Shown one piece after another: positions 55,857-64,000 of a stretch of 64,000 nt of DNA. The notes under the pieces are model-generated. The model saw only the letters and a program-made list of their open reading frames with translations. It had not been told where the DNA came from and searched no databases. Origin of the DNA: Cyanophora paradoxa. Lineage: Eukaryota; Glaucocystophyceae; Cyanophorales; Cyanophoraceae. The first letter of the stretch is position 1. Each line of letters starts with the position of its first letter. The stretch covers positions 1-64,000 of the forward strand of contig QPMI01000558.1 of NCBI GenBank assembly GCA_004431415.1. The letters run 5' to 3'. A program made the position numbers and the translations under genes.

Positions 55857-56674
55857 ATGGGCGCCTTTGAATCGACCCCACGGGCTGGCAGTGCGCCGCC
55901 TTCGCCAGCGCGAGCTGGCCCGGACACCCAGCGAGGATGTTGTGTCCTGGGCGGTCCCAGCGGAACGCGGTCTAATCAGATTTACGTGTGAGCGTTGGAT
56001 CTATCCGTCTGATTCGATTATAACCGCGTGCTTACACAGCCGGCCTGGCTCGCAGAGCCTACTCTGTGTATGACGCGGCGGCCGTCAATCGCCTCGTCTC
56101 GGAGCTCGAGACGCGTGGCTTTGTGGTGCTGTGCGTTTGCGGCTATTGAGCGGCTCTCGAAAGCACGCAGACGAGCCGTGCAGGTTGGAGGAGAACGGGC
56201 TCCGGAACCCGACATTGGCCGGGCGCTCTCACCGATTTACGGACCAGGCTCTGGTCGAGGTGAGCGCCAGCATGCGAAGCTGCGAGTTAGGAACGCTCTC
56301 CGATGCGCTGCAGGGGGCGCGCTTCTTCGTCTACGTCCTGTCGAAGGACAGCATGAAGTCCACGGTTGCGCTCGAGGCCTACCGGCACGCGCTCCGAAGC
56401 AAGAAGGAGATTGTGCCCTTCTTGCTGGAGGCGCCGCGGGCGCTGGAGGCGCACATGCCGCCCGACATCCTCGCCCTCGTCTCTCGCACCGCAAAGCTCT
56501 TCATCGTCGGTGAGCCGCCGCGCGGCCTCGCAAGCGCCCGCGCTCTCTCTCTCTATCCGAGCCGTCGGCCGCCCGCGCGCAGACGCGGCGCACAAGATGA
56601 CGGCGGTGCAGCTCACCGCGGAGCGCCTCGGGGACCACCTCGTCGAGACCGTCCGCCGCGAGCGCGAGCACTAG
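55857..56674 (+). CDS. Small TIR-domain protein with N-myristoylation signal
   Basis: Start MGAFESTPRAGSAPPSPARA (Gly2, Ser6). Exon 1 ends in SNQIYV at a GTGAGCG donor and joins to AYSVYDAAAVNRLVSELETR, giving the first TIR strand and helix. The next exon gives GFVVLLEENGLRNPT, then FTDQALVEVSASMRSCELGT, LSDALQGARFFVYVLSKDSM and KSTVALEAYRHALRSKKEIV. PFLLEAPRALEAHMPPDILA follows. A short last exon ends TVRREREH at 56674. The whole protein is about 220 residues: one TIR domain, little else. The Glu in VALEAY lies in the region of the NADase glutamate of active TIR enzymes, but alignment by eye is uncertain. It sits between the two EGF/YfaP paralogs, divergent from A and convergent with B. Confidence 0.82.
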
Positions 56675-56862
56675 CCGGCTGGAGGCCCGGGGTAGACGCA
56701 GCCGGCCCCGCCTATCCCGACCCGTCGTGCTTTATCTATCTTCTATGTGTCAAATGCCACGCAATTGCAATGTGCGATATGTTTGCCTGTCTGGACACTA
56801 AAAACAGGGATGAGACGTTTGGGAGCGAGGGAACGAGGGGGGTTTCGGTTGGCGAACGGACG

Positions 56863-59800
56863 TCACGGGCAGCCGTCGCCGCCGCCTGCGACAGAAGCCC
56901 ACTGATCGTATCCTGCGCAGAGGCGATGAGCAAGAGCGCAGTGAAAGAGAAACCACGGAAGCGCGGACCAGCCTGGCAGGTGAAGGGGGGCAGCTGGGAG
57001 AGGGGCCGGGGCATGGGCTGCGCGCAGGGGTGAGGGGCCGGCCGGGAGTAAGCGGGGGGCGGGGCGGACGAGGTCGAGGGGGATGATGTCGAAGGTGGTG
57101 CCGTTGATGTCGAAGACGTGCCACCAGAAGGAGGAGACGTTGGCGCTCGCCTCGCGGCTGAAGACGTGCACCAGGCCGGCCGCCGTGTACACGTCGACGC
57201 GCACCCCGGAGGCCCCCATCTGGTTCCCGTTCTCGATCGTGTACGGCGCCGCGCACTCGAAGTACGAGTCGCAGCTGCGCGGCGGCGGGCGCCGCGGGCG
57301 GTGAGCGAGGGGCGCTGCGCGAGGCTGCGCGCGGCCCGGCGCACTAGGTGTACTGGTGGACCCAGTACTCGTAGATGCCCGGGTAGCGCCCGGAGATGGT
57401 CATCGTCTCGGGGCGCGCGCTCGAGGAGCGGTCCGTGTTGTCGACGTCGAGCGTGGCCGTGACGCTCGCGTTGTACGGCGCGTCGACGGGCTTGACGCTC
57501 TTGAGGGCCCAGAAGCACTCGCGGTAGGTCGCCGAGGAGCCGCGGGTGAGGAAGGGGAGGTAGAGGTGGGCGTCGAGGTCGTGGGGCGGGAAGGTGGTCC
57601 AGGACATGACGACGCGGAGCTGGTTGGGGCCGATCTCGGGCGTCAGGTAGACGTTGACGACGAGCGCCGGCGTGGCCGTCTGCGCGTAGAACTGCGACTC
57701 GGGCCACGGCACGTCGAAGAAGGCGGCGTCGTTGAAGACGAAGCCCGGCGCCGTCGCGTACAGCGCGTAGCGGCCCGGCCTGTACCGCCACCCGCCGATC
57801 GCGTAGGCGCCGTTCGCCTGCGTCGGGAAGCCCGTGGCGAGGATGTAGTCCGTGCTGGGCAGGGGGCCCCGGACGGTGATGGAGGCGCCCGCCATCGGCG
57901 TGCCCAGCACGGCGTTGATGACCGTCCTGCGCCCCCGCCCTCGTCAGCGCCGGCGAGGCGCCTCGCCCCCGGGCGGCGGGCGGGCGCACCCCGAGATGGA
58001 GACGGGGGGCGGCTCGGTCTCGCAGCTCGGGCCCGTGAAGCCTTCGCGGCAGATGCAGGCGCCGGTCACCGGCTCGCACGAGCCCATGTTCTGGCACGTG
58101 TCCGTCGCGTTGCAGACTGCCGCGCGCGTCAGCGGAAGCGTGCGGGGCCAGCTACGGGGCTGGCCGCACATCGCGAGCAGTCGCTCCCGTAGTAGTACGG
58201 GTCGCAGGTGCAGCTGCCGTCGCCGTTGCAGGTGCCCTTCCCCATGCACGTGGTGGCAGCGAAGCAGTCTGCGGGGCGGGGGCGTGAGGGCCGCGGCGCG
58301 CCGTCGAATTCGGGAGGCCTGCGCACAGTTCTTCTGGCAGGTGGTGGCGTTGCAGCAGGGGAGGGCGCAGGACATCCAGATGGTGCACTCCTCGGGGGTC
58401 ACCTGCACGCAGCCGGCCGCCGACGTCCACGAGTAGCCGTTGTTCGGCGTCAGCGCGATCGTGTGGACCGACATGTCGCAGTTCTTCACGTTCGGCGGCG
58501 TGTAGAAGCTGCAGCCCAGGAAGCGCCCCGCTGCGCCCCGGCCCTCGTCGGCGCGGGCCGGCGGGGCGGCGGGGCGCGGGGCGGGGCGCGGGCGGGGGCG
58601 CACGGGCGGTGAAGGGGGGGAGGTTGGAGGCGCCCTCCTTGGCGTCGCAGAGGGGGAAGTACATCATCTGGTTGCTCTCCCAGGCGCGCACGTCGTAGCG
58701 CTGCCCGACTCCCACGTTGTTCGGGTACGACGAGGGCCAGTCGAACGTGCACGTGTCCAGGCACTGCGCGCCCCGCGTCGCCACGAGCGCGAGCGGCGCC
58801 CCCGGGGCGGGGCACCCCCCCGCACCTCTATCCACACGGAGGAGTCGGCGGTGCGGTTGACGGTGCACGTCGCGTCGATGGGCGACAGGAGCTCCTGCCC
58901 GGGGGTCAGCCGCGCACGAGAGAAGGGGCGGGGCGGGGCGGGGCGGGGCGGGCCTGGCCGGCGCGGTGCGGGGCCTCGACCTCGACGCCCCCGAAGACCA
59001 TGTCCTTGACGCGGACGGTGAAGGCATCCGAGGCGTACGTCGCGCACCCGTCCGTCACGCTCACGTTGACCAGCGAGCTCCCCGTCAGCGGCACCATCAC
59101 CGTCGTCGTCGTCACGTTGCCCGTCGTCGAGTTGGTCGTCACGTTCTGCGGGACGAGGACCTTCGGGGGCGAGAGGACGATGGTGCGGTACGCCTCCGAC
59201 CAGCCGGCCACCACCGCCGAGTTCACCGGCACCAGCGTCTTGTTCGACGACTCCAGCAGGAGGCTCATCGCGCTCAGCGCCCCCGCGCTCGCCCCCGTCA
59301 GCTTGTACACGACCGTGAGCGAGAGCCGCCCGCGGTACGTGACCTGCGCGCCGGCCGTTGGCGAGGCGCGGCGCGCGGCGGGGAAGCAAAGCGAAGCCAG
59401 GGCAAGCGCAGGGACCTGGTCGGTGGCGCGGGAGAGGTTGGCGGCGCGGGGCCCGACGGTGTAGAGCAGCGCGCCCCGCTCGGGGCCCGTCCCCAGGAGG
59501 CCCCCCACGAGGAAGGCCCCCTGCGCGTCGCTGAACACCAGGCCCCGCGGCTCCGCCGGGAGCGCCGCGCCGCCGCTGCCGTCCACCGAGCCGGCGCCGG
59601 CCCCGACGAAGCGGGCGGGGGCGCCCCCCGCGGCGGCGTCGAGGCTCCAGATGGACTTGCCGGGGCGCCCCCCTCGAGGGCGACGTAGAGGCGCCCCATC
59701 GCGTACGACACGGCCCGCGCCGCCGTCGAGGCGGCCCACTCCGCCGGCGCCGCGGCCACCGTCCTCACCGCCCCCGTCGCCACCTCCACCGCCCGGATGC

Positions 59801-61408
59801 GCGACGAGCCGGCCGCGGGCGTCTCCTGCGGCACCCCCGCTCGCGGGCCGGCGGGACGGAGAGGGGCGCCGGGCCGGGCGGGGCGGGGCGCACGGGAAAG
59901 TAGAGGAAGGCGCCGGCCGCGTCCGCGTCCATCCCGTACACGTCCGCCGCCAGGTTCAGCCCTGCCCGCCCCCTCCCCTCGCTCCGGCGCCCGGCCGGGG
60001 GCACATGCGGCGGGGGGCGGGTGCGGACCGGCGGAGGCGCCGGTCGCGTCGGCGGAGCCTGCGGTGGCGCCGCCGGCGAGGAGGGCGACGGCCGACGTGG
60101 CGAGGTCCACGCGGTAGAGGGCGTGCCGGGCAAGCACGTACAGCGACCCCGCCTCCGCTGCGCCGCCCCGCCCCTCAGCGGCGACCGTCGGCGGGGAGCT
60201 CGCGGGCGGCGCACCCTTCAGGTACAGCCCCTGCGCGAGCGAGAGGCGGTCCGTGCGTGAGCGGGGCCGGGCGCGAGCGAGAGCAGCGCGGGCGGGGGCG
60301 ATGGCGCACGGTGGGACGGGTGAACTGCACGGCGGAGCACGTGGCTCCCGCCGCGTCGGAGCCCCCGCTGCGCCCGAGGCTCAGCCGAGGTCGCCGATGC
60401 GGGAGACCCGAGCGAGCGGACCCGCAGATTGTCGTGACCTCCCCCGACGGTATGCTCACCGCCCTGATCAGCCCCGACGGCGCCGCGTCTGATGCGCGTC
60501 AGCACAAGCACGCAGGGACGGCGCAGCGCAGAGGCGCACCCGAAACGAACGCCAGTGTGCAATCTGCTGAGAGCACGACCCCCTGCGGCAGAGCGCGAGT
60601 CAGCTGCCGAACAGTGGCGCGGGGAGGCGGGTCGGGAGGACGCACGACTGGAGCTCCGAAGCACGCAGTGGTCCTGCGACCGCTCAGCGTCAGCACTGCA
60701 TACAGAAGGGGCGCTCGTTCGAGCCCGAGGGGCCTCGGCCGCACCCATTGCCTGCGCAATCGATACGGGGTCAGGCGCTGCGTGCGGCGTGAGGCGGGCA
60801 GGAGGCGGCAGGCCGCACCGTCAGTCTGGTTTCCGGTTGCGCCGCAGCCGGCGACGTGCGAGATGTAGGCGCTCGCGTTGTTGAAGGGCCTGGGCGCAGC
60901 GATGAGCGCCGGCGCTCGCCGAGGCCCCGGGCGGGCGCGCACCCGTCGATTCGCAGCAAGTTGCCGGAGGTCGTCTCAACGGCGAGCGCGAAGTCTGCTG
61001 AGGGGCAGTAGGCGACCCCGCCGAGGGACCCGAAGCCGACGCCCTCGGGGCAGTACAAGCTGGTGGGGAAGATCGTCGTGTTCGCGATGCGGCTCGTGTT
61101 GCCGGTAATGTTCATCATCTGGACGACGCGGCTGGGGTAGAAAGGGACGAAGGGCCCGCCCGTGCTGTTCGATGAGCATGTTGAGCCCGTTGTTGCTATG
61201 CAAGGGCACTGTGTGCAGGCTGCAGGCGCGCGAGATCAGCAATCGGACAAGTGCGACTTAACAGAACGAACGAGTGCTTACCGGGCGGCCTGACAAAGGC
61301 CCAAGCTATGTGGAGCAACGAGGCGAGGAGCAGGACATGTATTGTCCAGCTGCAACCCGCCTTCACAGCTCCTACCCGGGCCACCGCCCAGGGCGACTTC
61401 GACCGCAT
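56863..61408 (-). CDS. Secreted NHL-propeller / EGF / YfaP-like protein, paralog B
   Basis: Starts MRSKSPWAVARVGAVKAGCS, then a hydrophobic signal (WTIHVLLLASLLHIAWAF) ending at a GTAAGC donor. The N-terminal part is an NHL-type beta-propeller: GFGSLGGVAYCPSADFALAV, AVSIPSGEVTTICGSA, ALYRVDLATSAVALLAGGAT, RIRAVEVATGAVRTVAAAPA and GLVFSDAQGAFLVGGLLG. Then VVYKLTGASAGALSAMSLLL, and Cys-rich parts (ECTIWMSCALPCCNATTCQK). EGF modules follow (CFAATTCMGKGTCNGDGSC, CNATDTCQNMGSCEPVTGAC), then a regulatory-like sandwich (AVLGTPMAGASITVRGPLPS). The YfaP-like end has MSWTTFPPHDLDAHLYLPFL, TATLDVDNTDRSSSARPETM, IYEYWVHQYT and FWWHVFDINGT. It ends GYDQWASVAGGGDGCP. The order from the VVYKLT segment onward equals paralog A; the propeller is extra. 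Confidence 0.82.
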
Positions 61409-61784
61409 GTAGGGGACCGGCTTGCCGTCGGGTGCGGTCAGCGTCGGCCCGACTCGTTCATTGCCACGGTATCGCCCTGCTCGCCGCCACTCGCCCACCC
61501 GGCTGCCGGGAAGGATGCCTCGATGCTGCTTCCCTGTTTGTGTGCCGATGCTAGCGAGCTGCCGCACTGCTGGGCCCTCCCTGCTGGCACCACCGCCTCC
61601 ACGTCCGTTCGCCCGAGCCGCACGTCCCCCGCGGTCGCACAGCGTCCGATACTGCACTACACGTTCGCTGGATGTCAGCTGCGGCGGTGCTCCTGCCCGG
61701 GTGCGTTGGTCGCCGTGCTAGCTGGCAGGGGTCGCTTCTCAGGCAGGTTCGGTCTGCGGAGGGGAGGGGGCCAGATTGGGGTAC
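61378..61784. repeat. 407-bp leader block, copy B
   Basis: Second copy of the block at 55284-55690, about 98.5% identical by eye and of the same length. It covers the N-terminal codons of paralog B and its upstream region. Confidence 0.93.
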
Positions 61785-62187
61785 GTCGTCACAAGCACTT
61801 GCAAAGCCGGGCCGTGCACCCGCCAGGTTTCGGGCGGGCGTCCCAGCGGTAGGAACCACCTCAGAAACGCAGCTTTATTCTTTTCCGTGGATGCGCGCGC
61901 ATTGTGGACCGAGCCCGCTTATTGCAGATCGAGAGCCGCAGTCTTAGTGCCGGCACGGGCGTTTCTGTCTGGTTTCGAGGGGCTGTTAAGTGTTCTTCTG
62001 TTCCAGCGGTGAAGGCTCACGGCAGGGCCGCTAGATACACGTTTCCGTCGGATACGCCTTGCTTCCCCCTCGATTCCATTCACACCTAGTCTATAGTAGG
62101 CATCCCGCGCGCGCCAGGCGGTTACAGCAGCAAACCAGCTGAGTGAGGGAGCAGTTACGCTGTGTCTCTGCGCGGGCAGGCCTCAAG
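61409..62187. promoter_or_regulatory. Divergent promoter/leader between paralog B and diflavin reductase
   Basis: First 376 bp are leader block B. The rest (61785-62187) is locus-specific and less GC-rich, with no supported exon. It serves paralog B on one side and the reductase on the other. Confidence 0.55.
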
Positions 62188-64000
62188 ATGGGTTGCGGTA
62201 GCTCCAGCGCTAGCTACGAAGTTCCGTCGCGTCGCGTGCCGGGAGCGCCGCCGCCGCCAAGAGCTCCGCCAGGGGCGTCGGGTTCATATGCCGACTTCTC
62301 GAAGCCGGCCGCCGACTATCAGAAGCCCCCGAGCCTCGCGCCCGTCCGAGTGCATCCCGAACCACCCGCCAAGCCAACTAAGGCCCCGCAAGGTTCGCCT
62401 GTTTCCGCCGATGCGGGCGCACGCGCCACCCTGACTTGGCCGGCAGCAGAGAAGCCGAGCAGCGAGTCGAAGCCGCCTTCCGCGGCCGTCGTCCTCGTGC
62501 CCATCGAAGCGGACTCCCAGCGCGAGGGGTCCCGGCGGGCGGCGCCCGCGGACGGCGTGAGGGCCGACAAGCCCTCAAAGCCGAACTCGAAGCATGCAAC
62601 AGCGCCGCAGGCTGCGGAGGCGGCGGCCGCGCAGGGTCCCCCGCCCGCGGCAGCTGCGGCCGCCTCCAGTGCGCGGCGAACCCCGTCCGTCTCCGCGGCC
62701 GCCGGCCCCGCCCCGCAGCAGCAGCCGCCGGAGCCCGCGAAGCCGAAGAAGCCCGAATCCTTCTCCATGGCGCCGCCGCGGCACGCCAGGCGCCTGCGCC
62801 GCCCCGGCCCCGTCCCCTCCGCTCCGGAGGCCGCCCCCGCCCCTGCCCCGCCCCGCCCCAGCGGCCGCCCCCGCTCCGCCGGCCAAAGAGGCGACCGCGC
62901 AGCTGATTTCGCTGGCGCCGGCGGCGCCGGCGGCGTTCAGCATCCTCGACTTCCTCACGCCGGCCCCCGCCAAAGTCGTCCCAGCGGACCCGCGGCGCCC
63001 CGCCCCTTGAGCTCACGCTGGCGCCTGCGCCTTCGCCTGCGGCGGCCTCCTCCGGATCCCGCCGGCCCTCGCCCCGGCGGTGACGCCGGCCCCGGGCGCC
63101 GGCGGGGCCTCCTCGGCGGTGGCCTCGGGCGGGGCCGTGAGCGAGCTGCTGATCGTGTTCGCGTCGGTGAGCGGGAACGGGGAGGGCCAGGCGCGCCGCC
63201 TCCGGCAGGCGGCCCTCGAGCGCGGCCTGGCCGCCGACGCGGCGCCCCTCGCCGCCGCCTTTGCCGACCCCGCCGCCCTCGCCGCCGAGCGCCGCGCCGT
63301 CCTCTTCTTCGTCAGCTCCTTCGGCGACGGCGAGCCGCCCGAGTCGGCCCAGCGCCTCTGGGCCTGGCTCTGCGACCCCGCGCGCCCCGCCAACGCCCTC
63401 GCCGGCCTCCTCTTCGGCCTCTTCGGCAACGGGAGCCGCGTCTACGACCAGTACCAGCGCTTCCCCCGCCAGCTCTTCGCCGTGCGCCCCCCGCCCGCCC
63501 CCGCCCCCCGCCCCCCCTCCCGGCTGACGGCGGGGCAGAGGCTGCGGGCGCTGGGGGCGGTGCCGCTGTACGCGCGCGGGGAGGCGAACGAGGCGACGAT
63601 GGAGGCGGACTTCGCGGCATGGGCGGGGGGCCTCTGGGGCGCCCTGGCGGACCCGAAGCCCGTCCCGCCCGAGGCGGCCGGGGACCCCGAGGAGGAGCCC
63701 GTGCTCGAGTGGGAGCTCGAGGCGGCCGGCCCCGGGGCCCCCCTCGAGGCGCCCCTCGACGAGGCCAGGCGCCTCCAGGCCTCGGCCCTCCAGCCGGGCG
63801 AGGAGCTGCTCGCCGCCCGCGTCCTCGAGAACCGCGAGCTTCACGGGCCCGCCTCGCCGGACAGCACGCGGCACGTGGCGCTGAGCCTCCCGCCGGCCCC
63901 CGCCGCCGCCTACCGCTGCGGCTGGTACCTCGGGGTCGTCCCCGAGGCCCCCGCGGGGGCCGTCGAGGCCCTCGCCGCCCGCCTCGGGCTGCCCCCCTCG
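62188..64000 (+). CDS. Diflavin reductase (P450-reductase-like), N-terminal part; cut by right edge
   Basis: Begins MGCGSSSASYEVPSRRVPGA: Gly2, Cys3 and a Ser at position 6 fit dual myristoylation and palmitoylation. A Pro/Ala/Lys-rich linker of roughly 200 residues follows, interrupted by at least one intron, because the flavodoxin part is in another frame. The FMN domain reads LLIVFASVSGNGEGQARRLR (phosphate loop), RRAVLFFVSSFGDGEPPESA and LLFGLFGNGSRVYDQYQRFP. Another intron follows, then RLRALGAVPLYARGEANEAT. The start of the FAD/connecting domain is ARVLENRELHGPASPDSTRH, VALSLPPAPAAAYRCGWYLG. CPR-type enzymes pass electrons from NADPH via FAD and FMN to P450s or other acceptors, and usually have an N-terminal membrane helix. 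A lipid anchor would replace it here. The NADPH domain lies outside the window. Confidence 0.85.
   Translation, partial: MGCGSSSASYEVPSRRVPGAPPPPRAPPGASGSYADFSKPAADYQKPPSLAPVRVHPEPPAKPTKAPQGSPVSADAGARATLTWPAAEKPSSESKPPSAAVVLVPIEADSQREGSRRAAPADGVRADKPSKPNSKHATAPQAAEAAAAQGPPPAAAAAASSARRTPSVSAAAGPAPQQQPPEPAKPKKPESFSMAPPRHARRLRRPGPVPSAPEAAPAPAPPRPSGRPRSAGQRGDRAADFAGAGGAGGVQHPRLPHAGPRQSRPSGPAAPRPLSSRWRLRLRLRRPPPDPAGPRPGGDAGPGRRRGLLGGGLGRGRERAADRVRVGERERGGPGAPPPAGGPRARPGRRRGAPRRRLCRPRRPRRRAPRRPLLRQLLRRRRAARVGPAPLGLALRPRAPRQRPRRPPLRPLRQREPRLRPVPALPPPALRRAPPARPRPPPPLPADGGAEAAGAGGGAAVRARGGERGDDGGGLRGMGGGPLGRPGGPEARPARGGRGPRGGARARVGARGGRPRGPPRGAPRRGQAPPGLGPPAGRGAARRPRPREPRASRARLAGQHAARGAEPPAGPRRRLPLRLVPRGRPRGPRGGRRGPRRPPRAAPL

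Noticed and set aside
1-64000. Bacterial contamination or a bacterial defence island (TIR, MJ0042 ribbon, YfaP-like domains)
   Set aside because: All these genes are interrupted by spliceosomal introns of the same style as GRP94 and ATM1 in the same window.

Overview
This window reads as nuclear DNA of a microbial eukaryote with a very GC-rich genome. Genes are compact and cut by many short introns (about 45-110 nt). Those introns are C-rich on the coding strand, with a CTGA(C)-like branch site 15-30 nt before a GCGCAG-type acceptor. Donors are mostly GTGCGC, GTCCGC or GTGAGC, and a minority begin with GC instead of GT. ER-type HSP90 with an HDEL tail, a mitochondrial ATM1-type transporter, a fungal-like CHO2 methyltransferase, a MOT1 molybdate carrier and N-myristoylated proteins all fit a protist alga. 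A haptophyte is my best guess from base composition and splice-site style, but nothing here proves it. Because of the introns, most long open frames are shadows. Gene models were built by joining exons by eye and checking frame and family motifs. Spans include introns, and some first and last exons remain uncertain.

Left third (1-25 kb): a secreted glycoprotein running off the left edge; a zinc-ribbon/RRM/RGG RNA-binding protein; an ATM1-like mitochondrial ABC transporter; a MOT1 molybdate transporter; an MFS carrier; a WD40 protein; a kidney-type glutaminase with a helical EF-hand-like N-terminus; GRP94; and a CHO2-type phosphatidylethanolamine N-methyltransferase. A 1.6 kb gap upstream of CHO2 holds diverged tandem repeats.

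Middle (25-48 kb): a 6 kb gene for a secretory-pathway TPR protein; an alpha/beta-hydrolase-like protein without the nucleophile serine; two coiled-coil proteins (one with a CC1-box-like motif); an ankyrin protein with a long Pro/Ala/Ser tail; an RWD-PARP fusion; a RibD-C-like reductase; and an FMN-hydrolase-type HAD phosphatase. The last two are adjacent on the same strand and both belong to flavin-linked families.

Right part (48-64 kb): a group that looks surface- and signalling-related. It holds two TIR-domain proteins (one with a coiled coil and a C-terminal beta-rich domain), two paralogous secreted EGF/YfaP-like proteins, a conserved hypothetical gene, and a diflavin reductase cut by the right edge. 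Both TIR proteins and the reductase start with N-myristoylation-type termini (MGGGSS, MGAFES, MGCGSS). The two secreted paralogs share an almost identical 407-bp leader/promoter block, and each is transcribed divergently from one of the myristoyl-type genes.

Of 22 neighbouring gene pairs, 19 switch strand, so most genes share a divergent promoter with one neighbour and a convergent 3' end with the other. No rRNA, CRISPR array, insertion sequence or convincing tRNA was found.
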